DNA of 64,000 nt from Cohnella nanjingensis (lineage in GTDB: Bacteria > Bacillota > Bacilli > Paenibacillales > Paenibacillaceae): the NCBI RefSeq assembly GCF_014212125.1, contig NZ_JACJVP010000024.1, forward strand, positions 62,001 through 126,000, written 5' to 3'. The position numbers and the translations under genes are program-made. The notes beneath the pieces were generated by a model that made no database searches, was not told where the DNA came from, and saw only the letters and a program-made list of their open reading frames with translations. This document shows positions 35,046 through 43,532 of the stretch, one piece after another (the stretch's first letter is position 1; each line of letters opens with the position of its first letter).

Positions 35046-36953
35046 TTGCTGACCGAACGCTATTCGCCGGAGGAGCTGCTGTCCGTGCTTCTGCCCGTGC
35101 GGCGGTTCCGACCCTTTCCGACGGCGGATGACCGCCCGGCATGGGAGGCGATCCCGGACCGGCTCCGGACGTCCTGGCTGCGGGAAGGGGAAGCCTTCCT
35201 CGGGTATCGTTGGCCCTCGCTGCTGGCATCCGACTTTCTGGCTTACGCGCGGACCGGCAGCCGCCATTACGATTCCCTGTACCAGCTGCGCCGGGCGGCT
35301 CTAGGCTGTCTGGTCGTATGCGAATGTCTCGAAGGCAAGGGCCGATTCCTCGACGACATCGCGAACGGCGTCTTCGTTCTGTGCGAGGAGACCTCCTGGT
35401 GCCTGCCGGCGCATATGAGCCTGTCCCGGGGCGGCGAAGGGCTGGGGCTTGCGGACCCGGAAGAACCCGTCGTCGACCTGTTCGCGGCCGATACCGGCGC
35501 GCTTCTCGCCTGGACCGCCTATCTCCTGCAAGATCGTCTGGACCGCATCAGTCCGCTCGTCTGCCGGCGCATCCGGCAGGAGGTCGGGAGACGGATTCTC
35601 GTCCCCTACGAGACGAGAAGCGACTTCTGGTGGATGGGCTTCGCCGGGCACGAGCCGAACAACTGGAATCCCTGGTGCCATTCGAATGTGCTGGCCGCCG
35701 TCCTTCTCCTGGAGGAAGACGAGGGGCGCAGAGTTCGGCTGACGAATCGCATCATGAGCAGCCTGGATCGCTATCTGGCCGTGCAATACCCCGACGGAGG
35801 CTGCGACGAGGGGCCGACCTATTGGAATGTCGCGGCGGGAAGCCTGTTCGACTGTCTGGAGCTGCTGTACATGGCGACCGACGGGGCCGTCGATTTGTAC
35901 GACCGGCCGTTGATCCGCCAGTTAGGCCAATATATCGCGAAGGTATCGATCCACGGTGCGTATTACGTCAACTTCGCGGACGGCTCGGCGGAACCCCGGC
36001 TCGATTACGCGCTCATCTATCGATACGGCCGCCGCATCGGCGACCCGTCCATGACGGCGCTGGGGTTGAGCGGGATGCGCGAGGCAGCTTCGGTCTATGA
36101 CGGCGGCCACATCTTCTTCCTGTTCCGCGAGCTCGCCGGCATCGGGCTGGCCGCAGAGCTGGAGCGGGACCGAGGGATGGCGGAGCGGGAATCGGAGCCG
36201 GAACCGGCATACGAGCTGGACGGCTGGCTGGACCGGATTCAGGTCATGACAGCCCGGGAGCGCTCCGATCGCATGGGCTTGTACTTGGCCGTCAAGGGCG
36301 GCCATAACGGCGAGAGCCACAATCATAACGACATTGGACAGTTTGTCGTCTATGCGGACGGGGAGCCCTTCCTCATCGATGTAGGCGTCGAGAATTATTC
36401 CGCTCGGACGTTCGGCCCCGGCCGCTACGATATCTGGACGATGCAGTCCGGCTATCACAATCTTCCGGCCGTCAACGGGTATGACCAGACGGCGGGTAAG
36501 GCGTTTCGCGCTCGCGAGGTGATCTACGAAGCCGACGAGAACGGAGCGCGGATGTCGCTGGACCTGGCGGGAGCGTATCCGCCGGAGGCGGGTCTGCGGC
36601 AGTGGCGAAGAACGGTCGCGCTGCATCGCGGGCCGAACGCGTTCGTCGAGCTGACGGAACGATGCCTGTTCTCCGGGACGCCGGAGTCCGTCGTGCTGAA
36701 CTGGATGACGTGTGGGCCGCCGGACCTGTCGACGGACGGCGTCGTTCGGCTGCCCGGCAAGGAAGGGCGGGCGCTGCGGCTGGAATACGACGCGAAGCTG
36801 TTCTCCGCTTCGGCGGAGCGGATAGACATACGCGATTCGAAGCTGCGGGCAGTGTGGGGCGATCGGTTGTACCGGATCCGGATGGAGCTCTCCCTCCGCT
36901 CTCCGAGCGCCGAATGGATCATCAAGATCAGGCAAGGCGAGGCGGGCCTGTAA
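35046..36953 (+). CDS. Heparinase II/III-family polysaccharide lyase, cytoplasmic
   Basis: 635 residues from TTG 35046 (AAGGGGG upstream). There is no signal peptide. An N-terminal (alpha/alpha) toroid covers about 1-390, followed by the heparinase II/III beta-sheet domain with the signature SHNHNDIGQFVVYADGEPFL (HNHND at about 425-429). The toroid carries MGFAGHEPNNWNPWCHSN, an Asn/His-rich candidate active-site stretch. Related lyases act on uronic-acid polymers such as alginate, heparin or ulvan fragments. An intracellular location after an importer suggests an oligosaccharide lyase that finishes degradation. Substrate class is inferred from neighbours. Confidence 0.88.
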   Translation: MLTERYSPEELLSVLLPVRRFRPFPTADDRPAWEAIPDRLRTSWLREGEAFLGYRWPSLLASDFLAYARTGSRHYDSLYQLRRAALGCLVVCECLEGKGRFLDDIANGVFVLCEETSWCLPAHMSLSRGGEGLGLADPEEPVVDLFAADTGALLAWTAYLLQDRLDRISPLVCRRIRQEVGRRILVPYETRSDFWWMGFAGHEPNNWNPWCHSNVLAAVLLLEEDEGRRVRLTNRIMSSLDRYLAVQYPDGGCDEGPTYWNVAAGSLFDCLELLYMATDGAVDLYDRPLIRQLGQYIAKVSIHGAYYVNFADGSAEPRLDYALIYRYGRRIGDPSMTALGLSGMREAASVYDGGHIFFLFRELAGIGLAAELERDRGMAERESEPEPAYELDGWLDRIQVMTARERSDRMGLYLAVKGGHNGESHNHNDIGQFVVYADGEPFLIDVGVENYSARTFGPGRYDIWTMQSGYHNLPAVNGYDQTAGKAFRAREVIYEADENGARMSLDLAGAYPPEAGLRQWRRTVALHRGPNAFVELTERCLFSGTPESVVLNWMTCGPPDLSTDGVVRLPGKEGRALRLEYDAKLFSASAERIDIRDSKLRAVWGDRLYRIRMELSLRSPSAEWIIKIRQGEAGL

Positions 36954-37020
36954 CCGCCCGCCGGCCGGCATATGACGATATGGAGAACCGTGCTGCGGCA
37001 GAACGCGCTTCGCGAATCGA

Positions 37021-37079
37021 AGGGCCGTCCCACAAAGGACGGCCCTAAAACTTGCCGTTACAGACAGCGCGGAGAACCG
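37021..37079 (+). repeat. Recurring intergenic element, copy C (hairpin plus tail)
   Basis: A perfect hairpin AGGGCCGTCC-CACAAA-GGACGGCCCT (37021-37046) is followed by TAAAACTTGCCGTTACAG and ACAGCGCGGAGAACCG. The tail is nearly identical to copy B at 14998-15056. It lies 67 bp after the lyase stop codon. Confidence 0.75.
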
Positions 37080-37159
37080 CTCCACAAGAAAGGGCGAAGG
37101 TTCAGTTGACGAATAAATAATTTGGAGTTAATGTTATTAACATGAAATAGATAGAGGAT

Positions 37160-37789
37160 GTGCGGCAATCCGAAATGGAAGATGACAAGCAACAGCCCGA
37201 GCAACTCACGCGGCCCTACCGAATGCAGGCCAGGGCAAGGTCTGCGGCATTGACAGGTGAACGTATACTTGATGCTGCGGTTGAGGTTTTTTACGAGCAA
37301 CCGGTCCATAACATCTCTCTTGAGGATGTCGCGCGCCGCTCCGGGGTTACGGTGCAGACGGTGATACGGCACTACGGAAGCAAAGAAGGACTTTTCACTG
37401 CTGCCTCCGAGCGCGAATCGAGACGAATAACCAGTGATCGCGACCAAGCGGCGGCGGGTGACACGGCAGGGGCAATACGTATATTGCTCGATCACTACGA
37501 GGAGGTAGGTGAGGGGGTACTTCGCATGTTGGCTGAGGAGCATCGGATGCCTGCACTGCGCGAGATTATTGACCGTGGCCGTGATTATCACCGGCAATGG
37601 TGCGAGCGAGTCTTCACCCCGGCGCTCACCGGACGAGATGAGATCGAGAGGGAGAGACGCCTCGCTCAGTTGATAGCTGTGACGGATATCTACACATGGA
37701 AACTTCTGAGTCGCGATTACGGTTTGAGCCGAGAACAAACGGAGCTCGCTCTGGGTGAGCTACTTCATCCCCTAACAGGAGGTAATTAG
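37160..37789 (+). CDS. TetR-family transcriptional regulator
   Basis: About 209 residues from GTG 37160; ATG 37175 is equally possible, since the only ribosome-like site (GAGGA near 37154) suits neither perfectly. The N-terminal HTH (RILDAAVEVF, then LEDVARRSGVTVQTVIRHYG) is complete and the ligand domain covers about 90-205. Its stop codon abuts the glycosyltransferase ATG, so both are one unit. Pairing TetR with a macrolide-type glycosyltransferase suggests a toxin-response cassette, with actinobacterial-like composition. Confidence 0.9.
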   Translation: MRQSEMEDDKQQPEQLTRPYRMQARARSAALTGERILDAAVEVFYEQPVHNISLEDVARRSGVTVQTVIRHYGSKEGLFTAASERESRRITSDRDQAAAGDTAGAIRILLDHYEEVGEGVLRMLAEEHRMPALREIIDRGRDYHRQWCERVFTPALTGRDEIERERRLAQLIAVTDIYTWKLLSRDYGLSREQTELALGELLHPLTGGN

Positions 37790-39025
37790 ATGGCTCGTAT
37801 TCTTGCCTATACCTCACCCGCTCGTGGACACTTGTATCCGCTGACTTCGATTCTGGATGAGCTTTGCGCACGAGGTCACGACATCATACTTCGCACGCTG
37901 GCCTCGCAGTTGGAACTTGCACGATCACGTGGCTTCGACGCTGCTCCAATCGATAACCGGATCGAAGCAATGCCTCACGATGATTATAAAGCGCGCACAG
38001 CGCGGGGAGGGCTGCAACGCGCCGTAAGCATGTTTAGCGCGCGTGCAGAATATGACGGCCCCGATCTGCAGCAAGCGATCGAGAGCACGCGCCCCGACGC
38101 AGTAATCGTCGACGTGAACTGCTGGGGCGCTGTCGCGGCTGCGGAGGCTTGGGGCGGTCCGTGGGCGACATTCTGCCCCTATCCGCTCGCATTGACCTCA
38201 CGCGATGCGCCGCCTTTTGGTCCCGGGCTTCCACCTGCGCGCGGACTTTTAGGGAGGATGCGCGATCGCGCTCTGAAGCCGCTGTTTGTAGGTACTTTCG
38301 AGCGCACTATGCTGCCGCCGCTCAACGAAGTACGCTTGAGTTTTAAGCTCGACCCGGTAAGCAGCGCCGACGATATGTTTGGCCGCCCTCCGCTTTTACT
38401 CTACCTCACAGCCGAACCGTTCGAGTACCCACGCTCGGATTGGCCGTCAAACATCGTCATGGTCGGCCCCTGCGCTTGGGACCCTCCTGCCGAACCGCCC
38501 GAATGGTTAGCTAAGATCGAACGTCCAATCGTGCTTGTCACAACCTCCTCAGAGTTCCAGAATGACGGTCGCCTCATCGAGGCAGCGCTGGACGCTCTTT
38601 CGAATGAGAATGTCCACATCATCGCTACGCTCCCCGCACAAGATTCAGCCGCTTTCCGAACACCAGCCAATGTCAGCTTATTTCCATTTCTCCCGCATGG
38701 ACTCATTCTTGACCGCGCAGTATGTGCAATTACCCATGGCGGAATGGGGGCCACCCAGAAGGCGCTGGTACACGGCGTACCTGTGTGCGCAGTTCCTTTC
38801 GGACGCGATCAACTGGAGGTAGCGCGTCGCGTTGAGGTAGCCGGAGCAGGCACGCGGCTGCCCGCCAGCCGACTCAGCCCGGATCGCCTACGTACCAAGG
38901 TTCGCGAGGCGATGGCGTGCGTCGAAGGTGCCCGCAGAATATCCGAAGGATTCGCGTTAGCGGGTGGGCCCAGTGCCGCGGCCGCTGCTTTTGAGAAGCG
39001 TCTTTTAAGACGTCCCAGCGACTAA
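37790..39025 (+). CDS. Macrolide-type glycosyltransferase (GT1, MGT family)
   Basis: 411 residues of GT-B fold. The N-terminal acceptor domain opens ARILAYTSPARGHLYPLTSI, and the C-terminal donor domain contains the GT1 block ITHGGMGATQKALVHGVPVC, with His and Gly contacts for the nucleotide sugar, then PFGRDQLEVARRVE. Proteins of this group add sugars to macrolides, flavonoids and other aglycones. The upstream TetR gene ends 1 bp before the ATG. Codon choice differs from the neighbouring operons, suggesting acquisition. Confidence 0.92.
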   Translation: MARILAYTSPARGHLYPLTSILDELCARGHDIILRTLASQLELARSRGFDAAPIDNRIEAMPHDDYKARTARGGLQRAVSMFSARAEYDGPDLQQAIESTRPDAVIVDVNCWGAVAAAEAWGGPWATFCPYPLALTSRDAPPFGPGLPPARGLLGRMRDRALKPLFVGTFERTMLPPLNEVRLSFKLDPVSSADDMFGRPPLLLYLTAEPFEYPRSDWPSNIVMVGPCAWDPPAEPPEWLAKIERPIVLVTTSSEFQNDGRLIEAALDALSNENVHIIATLPAQDSAAFRTPANVSLFPFLPHGLILDRAVCAITHGGMGATQKALVHGVPVCAVPFGRDQLEVARRVEVAGAGTRLPASRLSPDRLRTKVREAMACVEGARRISEGFALAGGPSAAAAAFEKRLLRRPSD

Positions 39026-39078
39026 GTCGCGCCGCGACAACCATCATAAAACGAAATCGCTTGTGTCACGACATGAAC

Positions 39079-39122
39079 AAGGACCGTCTAGCGCCGCTTA
39101 TGGCGCCGGGCGGTCCTTTTAG
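39079..39122. terminator. Terminator after the glycosyltransferase
   Basis: AAGGACCG (39079-39086) pairs with CGGTCCTT (39111-39118), with inner GCGCC and GGCGC pairing, followed by TTTT. It may also serve the convergent gene at 39125. Confidence 0.75.
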
Positions 39123-39124
39123 GC

Positions 39125-39490
39125 TTAGAAGACGATGATGACGCCATTAACGGCAACCGCGCCGGTGCCGACGTTCGTGATCCGCAGCCGGAACGTGCCG
39201 GCCGGGACGACGAACCGGAGCACGGCCGTGCGGGTTCCGACGAGCGTGATGCTGTTGGTGACGGGTCGTCCGGTCACCGCGTTCACGATCTGATATCGGA
39301 CTCGGGGAGTCGCGATAGAGCCGGCCGCCGGGCTCTGGCTGACGATTACTTCTCCGGTCGTCACGGCGCCGATCGCCGTGAAGGCGTTCGTTGTAACGGA
39401 CTGGCCGGGTACAATTCTCGGGAATCGGAACACGACCAGTCTGCGTATGCGCAATTGGGAACGGCTCTGCGTCAGTTTCAATGATGCCAA
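39125..39490 (-). CDS. Small beta-rich protein, function unknown
   Basis: 121 residues from TTG 39490, chosen for its AGGGGGTGA ribosome site; the frame is open to 39580 but without such a site. Valine, threonine and isoleucine alternate throughout (FTAIGAVTTGEVIVSQSPAA, ending VAVNGVIIVF), the texture of a beta-sandwich. No signal peptide is visible. The family was not recognised; spore-coat or surface proteins of Paenibacillaceae sometimes look like this. It is bracketed by hairpins on both sides. Confidence 0.6.
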   Translation of the reverse strand: MASLKLTQSRSQLRIRRLVVFRFPRIVPGQSVTTNAFTAIGAVTTGEVIVSQSPAAGSIATPRVRYQIVNAVTGRPVTNSITLVGTRTAVLRFVVPAGTFRLRITNVGTGAVAVNGVIIVF

Positions 39491-39605
39491 TGTCTCACCC
39501 CCTATCCTTTGATCTCCAATCAGCGTATGAAAAACCATTGTCTCCGGATTGGACAAGACAGAAAGATGAGCAACTCGCATAACCCGTAATGCATAACCCG
39601 AAACG

Positions 39606-39659
39606 CAAAACGCCCCATCCCTGCACCCGCAATCGCGAGTAGCAAGATGGGCGTTTTGA
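39606..39659. terminator. Long inverted repeat / terminator-like hairpin
   Basis: CAAAACGCCC (39606) and GGGCGTTTTG (39649) pair, with ATC/GAT extension, around a 27-nt loop. T-rich sequence follows on the + strand. Confidence 0.55.
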
Positions 39660-39693
39660 TTGAATTTTTAGCCTGTACCATAATTTTTAGTTG

Positions 39694-39720
39694 TTGACAA
39701 AAATGTTTACCTAGTGCAAA
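39694..39720 (+). promoter_or_regulatory. Promoter region with candidate MntR-type box before the Nramp gene
   Basis: TTGACA at 39694-39699 is a consensus -35. TTTACCTAGTGCAAA at 39706-39720 agrees at 10 of 15 positions with the Bacillus MntR operator pattern TTTGCCTTAAGGAAA. A GGTAAA at 39733-39738 mirrors its left arm. The position suits manganese-dependent repression of the transporter. Confidence 0.45.
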
Positions 39721-39794
39721 AATATAGGCATCGGTAAAAATGCGTTTGGAAAGCTGGGAAATCGATCAATGATTCAAGAAAAGAGGAAAAAACC

Positions 39795-41153
39795 ATGAGT
39801 TTAGGCGTTCAGCGTGCGAATGACAATCAAGGATGGCTGCGCAGGAGCTCAAACGTTAGTTTGGAGGAAGTAAACAACTCCGTTAAAGTCCCATCCAAGT
39901 CAGGGTTTTGGAGGAAGTTTTTGGCGTTCGCGGGACCGGGGTCTCTGGTAGCCGTCGGTTATGTGGATCCGGGCAACTGGGCCACATCGATAGCGGGAGG
40001 AGCGCGTTTTGGCTACACTCTTTTGTCCGTCATTTTGATTTCGAATTTGATTGCCATGCTGCTTCAAGCATTGGCAGCCAAACTCGGAGTCGTGACAGGA
40101 AGGGACTTGGCACAGGCAACCCGAGACGCGGTTGGCCGAAAAACGTCTGCATTTCTGTGGGTTTTGACCGAACTTGCGATTGTAGCGACCGATTTGGCCG
40201 AAGTGATCGGGTCTGCGATTGCCCTTAATTTATTGTTCGGCATACCCTTGCTATGGGGTATCGCAATCACTACATTCGATGTATTGCTGTTGTTGCTTTT
40301 GCAGAAAAAAGGATTCCGAATTATCGAATCCATTATTATCGTGTTGTTGCTTACCATCTTTGGCGTCTTTGCCTTTGAATTGATCATATCCAAGCCGGAA
40401 GTATCGGCTCTATTAGGCGGTTATGTTCCCAAATTCGAGATTGTGACGAATCCGGAAATGCTCTTTATTTCTTTGGGCATTCTGGGGGCAACCGTTATGC
40501 CGCACAACCTCTATTTGCACTCGTCCATCGTGCAGACCCGGCAATACGAACGCAATCCGAAGGGGCGTAAAGAAGCCGTCAAATATTCGATTATCGATTC
40601 GAATATATCCTTATTCTTCGCCTTCTTGATCAACTCCGCCATTTTGATATTGGGGGCAGCTGCCTTTCACGGGACCGGGTTAGACGTGTCCGAAATCGAA
40701 GGAGCGTACGAAATGTTGAGCCCCACTCTAGGCGTCGGAATTGCAAGTACTTTATTTGCGGTAGCGTTGCTTGCCTCCGGGCAGAACTCGACCATCACCG
40801 GAACGTTAACGGGACAAATTGTGATGGAAGGATTCGTACATTTAAGAGTATCCCCTTGGCTTCGTCGACTTCTTACCCGATTGCTTGCCGTAATACCTGC
40901 GCTTGTTGTCACATGGTTAGCCGGGTCAAAGGGAACAGGCAGTTTGTTGTTATGGAGTCAAGTGGTGCTCAGCCTGCAGCTGCCTTTTGCCGTCATTCCC
41001 CTCGTCCTATTCACCAGCGACAAAAGAAAAATGGGGGAATTCGCAAACCGGTTATGGGTCAAAACGTTGGCATGGCTGTCAACAGGAGTCATTCTTGCTC
41101 TAAATGTGTTCCTGGTCGCGTACATTATCGTTACCGGTCATGAATTAGGGTAA
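39795..41153 (+). CDS. mntH: Nramp-family divalent metal transporter
   Basis: 452 residues with about 11 membrane segments. The two metal-site signatures are present: DPGNW (58-62) in the first unwound helix and MPHN (about 235-238) in the sixth. This is the proton-coupled Mn(II)/Fe(II) importer family. ATG 39795 follows AGAGGA. The MntR-like box upstream and the terminator at 41204 mark it as a single-gene unit. The symbol is given from family and motif, not from a database match. Confidence 0.9.
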   Translation: MSLGVQRANDNQGWLRRSSNVSLEEVNNSVKVPSKSGFWRKFLAFAGPGSLVAVGYVDPGNWATSIAGGARFGYTLLSVILISNLIAMLLQALAAKLGVVTGRDLAQATRDAVGRKTSAFLWVLTELAIVATDLAEVIGSAIALNLLFGIPLLWGIAITTFDVLLLLLLQKKGFRIIESIIIVLLLTIFGVFAFELIISKPEVSALLGGYVPKFEIVTNPEMLFISLGILGATVMPHNLYLHSSIVQTRQYERNPKGRKEAVKYSIIDSNISLFFAFLINSAILILGAAAFHGTGLDVSEIEGAYEMLSPTLGVGIASTLFAVALLASGQNSTITGTLTGQIVMEGFVHLRVSPWLRRLLTRLLAVIPALVVTWLAGSKGTGSLLLWSQVVLSLQLPFAVIPLVLFTSDKRKMGEFANRLWVKTLAWLSTGVILALNVFLVAYIIVTGHELG

Positions 41154-41203
41154 AAGAACGCGAAAGATTTCGGCATCATGGTTTGCCTGCGCGAACCAAA
41201 TTT

Positions 41204-41230
41204 GACCGCTTGGGGCAATCCCAAGCGGTC
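41204..41230. terminator. Terminator between the Nramp gene and the convergent hydrolase gene
   Basis: GACCGCTTGGG and CCCAAGCGGTC pair perfectly across GCAAT; ATTTGCATTTT follows. Confidence 0.7.
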
Positions 41231-41343
41231 ATTTGCATTTTAAATGGACTTCGCTATTAGTGAGACAGAGCGTTTCGCTGACGGCGAAGATGTCAGTGGG
41301 CAGAATCCCGCTAATGATGGAAGCTTGCTTAGCAGCTGTCTGT

Positions 41344-42846
41344 CTACGCTCCCTGAAACACGGACTTCGGATACTGCACTTCCGGATAATCCTTATTGGG
41401 ACCAGTCAGAAGCTTGCTCTCGATTCCGCGCAAATGTTGGTTGAAGAACTCCAGTACATAGCGGTTGACGAGCGCTGCTCCCCTCGCTCCATTTATGCTA
41501 CCCGTCATGCCGGTTTTTTGGATGAGCGGCGAGTACAACTGAAGATCGGTAAAGTTGAAATGCTTGGCTCCTTCGACATAGACCGCTTTTCCGCCGCCTT
41601 GCTGCGTTACGCGGTCGATCAGTTTCGACTCCTGTTCCCGGTTCGCCAGGATCGTATCGAATTGTTCCCTCGTCAACCGGAGCGACTTCAGCTCTTCGTC
41701 GGTGATCGGGGTCTTGCGATACTTCACCTGTTGTTGGTTCACCTGCGTAAACTCTTCCGATTCCATGAACATAAACGGTTTCTTCATGTCGTCCCGGCCC
41801 GTCGTTTCGAATATCGTCCCGTCCATATCCACGCCGGCTTTGATTCGCGGGTTTGTATATGCGGCCTCGAAAGCCTCCGCCCCTCCAAAGGAATGACCCA
41901 TCATGCCGATGTTGTTCATATCCAACATCCCTTTGAACTTGCTGGCGATGGCGTCCGTGTTCAAGCTGTCCAATTGATCGACGACAAAGGCGACATCCTT
42001 GTTCCACACTTGCAATATGGCGCGGCTAGCCTCGAAAAACTGATCTTGGGGCTGCTCAGTACGAAGGCCGGTTACCCGGCCGTCGGGAAAAGCGGTCGCG
42101 ATCGTGCTGTAAGTATGATCGATAGCAAACACGATATAACCGTGACTGGCAAGATTTTCGGCCTGCGAGGTGTGCAAGATTCTGCCGACCCCCATGCCGT
42201 GCGATAGCAGCACTACCGGGTACGGATTGTCAGCCGGCAGCAGATCTGCATTGGCGTAAGCGTTAGCCCGACTGTATTTCCAGTAGTCAAGCGCAAACGC
42301 GGGAACGCCCAGATTGTCGGAATAAGCTTGCATATAGGTTTGGAACAGCTTTTTCTCCCGAGGGAACACCGCGCTTTTCCCGGTGCTGCCGCCTGACTTC
42401 ATAGCAGGGTACCATACCTGAACCATAAGCTCCCGCTTGTCGTCTTTCTGCTCCGTGAACGTCTCTTCCCGGCCAGTGTCGATAAAATGGAACGTCTCCG
42501 TCCCTACTCTAAGATCGCCTGTGGGTTTCGGTAAATGAAAGACCGGCAGCAGCAACGACAAGGCAACCGAGCCGCCCAACAAAACAGTGAAGATGGCCAA
42601 CATCGAGTAATGCAGCGGTTTCCATAGCTTTCTGCGTCCCGATACGGCCACGGCGACAAGCAGCCCCGCGACGATGTAGGCCGGAATCATCTGCCACCTG
42701 TATCCTTCAAGCAGATGTGCGGCCAACAATACGCCGCAAGCGATGCCGGCTGCAACACCGGCCTTTCGGTACGATTCCTTGCGAACAAGCAACACAATCA
42801 GAACCGCAGCGCAGGAAGCGACTAACAACATTTCCAATACCCGCAT
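41344..42846 (-). CDS. Membrane-anchored alpha/beta hydrolase, platelet-activating-factor acetylhydrolase-like
   Basis: 500 residues from ATG 42846 (AAGGGAGAG upstream). The N-terminal 125 residues hold about four membrane segments, followed by an alpha/beta hydrolase domain. The catalytic Ser lies in GHSFGG, the oxyanion region in LLSHGMGVGR, and the C-terminal His probably in AKHFNFTD. Proteins of this layout hydrolyse short acyl esters of lipids and have been grouped with PAF-acetylhydrolases and dienelactone hydrolases. A + strand frame at 41233-42207 is its antisense shadow. Confidence 0.85.
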   Translation of the reverse strand: MRVLEMLLVASCAAVLIVLLVRKESYRKAGVAAGIACGVLLAAHLLEGYRWQMIPAYIVAGLLVAVAVSGRRKLWKPLHYSMLAIFTVLLGGSVALSLLLPVFHLPKPTGDLRVGTETFHFIDTGREETFTEQKDDKRELMVQVWYPAMKSGGSTGKSAVFPREKKLFQTYMQAYSDNLGVPAFALDYWKYSRANAYANADLLPADNPYPVVLLSHGMGVGRILHTSQAENLASHGYIVFAIDHTYSTIATAFPDGRVTGLRTEQPQDQFFEASRAILQVWNKDVAFVVDQLDSLNTDAIASKFKGMLDMNNIGMMGHSFGGAEAFEAAYTNPRIKAGVDMDGTIFETTGRDDMKKPFMFMESEEFTQVNQQQVKYRKTPITDEELKSLRLTREQFDTILANREQESKLIDRVTQQGGGKAVYVEGAKHFNFTDLQLYSPLIQKTGMTGSINGARGAALVNRYVLEFFNQHLRGIESKLLTGPNKDYPEVQYPKSVFQGA

Positions 42847-43040
42847 CCGTTTCTCTCCCTTGTTCTCTGTGTTTCTTCTATCGTAAGAGACCAAGGTTAA
42901 AACGAAGGGACGATTCCGGTTAAATACGGTTTAAAACGCCTGCTTCTATATGAAAAATCTAAGCGAAATCTATTTTTTATATATTTTTCATCTAGATTCC
43001 TTCATGTTAACGTAAGATAGAAGAGGAGGGAGGTTCGATC

Positions 43041-43532
43041 ATGATCAACGATACCGATCTGACACATCTGCGGCGCTGTGTTGAACTGGCAAGGGCTGCA
43101 CTAGAGGTGGGCGACGAGCCGTTCGGTTCGGTCCTGGTCTCCGCCAGCGGAGATGTGCTGACGGAAGACCACAACCATGTCGCGAGCGGCGACCATACCC
43201 AGCACCCGGAGTTTGCGTTGGCGCGGTGGGCAGCCCAGCACATGACAGCGGAAGAACGAGCCAAGGCGTCGGTCTATACCTCGGGCGAGCATTGCCCGAT
43301 GTGCGCTGCGGCCCATGGTTGGGTGGGGCTAGGCCGAATCGTGTATGCGAGTTCCTCCGCACAATTGGCGCAATGGCTGAGCGAGATGGGCGTTGCTCCA
43401 TCGCGCGTCCGCAATCTTCCGATCCACGAAGTCATTCGGGATACTGCCGTGGACGGCCCTGTTCCCGAACTCGCGGAGCAAGTACGGGAACTCCATCGTC
43501 AGTTTCACGCAAACAGGCGGGGACTGTCCTAG
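43041..43532 (+). CDS. Nucleoside/cytidine-type deaminase
   Basis: A 163-residue CDA-fold deaminase. The zinc motifs are HPE (near 56-58, where HAE is usual) and the downstream block HCPMCAAAHGW, with the Cys pair C88 and C91. It should deaminate a purine or pyrimidine base or nucleoside (guanine-deaminase-like size). ATG 43041 follows GAGGAGGGAGG. Its 3' end overlaps the convergent transglutaminase gene by 4 bp. Confidence 0.88.
   Translation: MINDTDLTHLRRCVELARAALEVGDEPFGSVLVSASGDVLTEDHNHVASGDHTQHPEFALARWAAQHMTAEERAKASVYTSGEHCPMCAAAHGWVGLGRIVYASSSAQLAQWLSEMGVAPSRVRNLPIHEVIRDTAVDGPVPELAEQVRELHRQFHANRRGLS

Noticed and set aside
41233-42207. 324-codon + strand frame opposite the PAF-acetylhydrolase-like gene
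   Set aside because: The minus-strand protein has GHSFGG and membrane segments; the + frame shows no family character.
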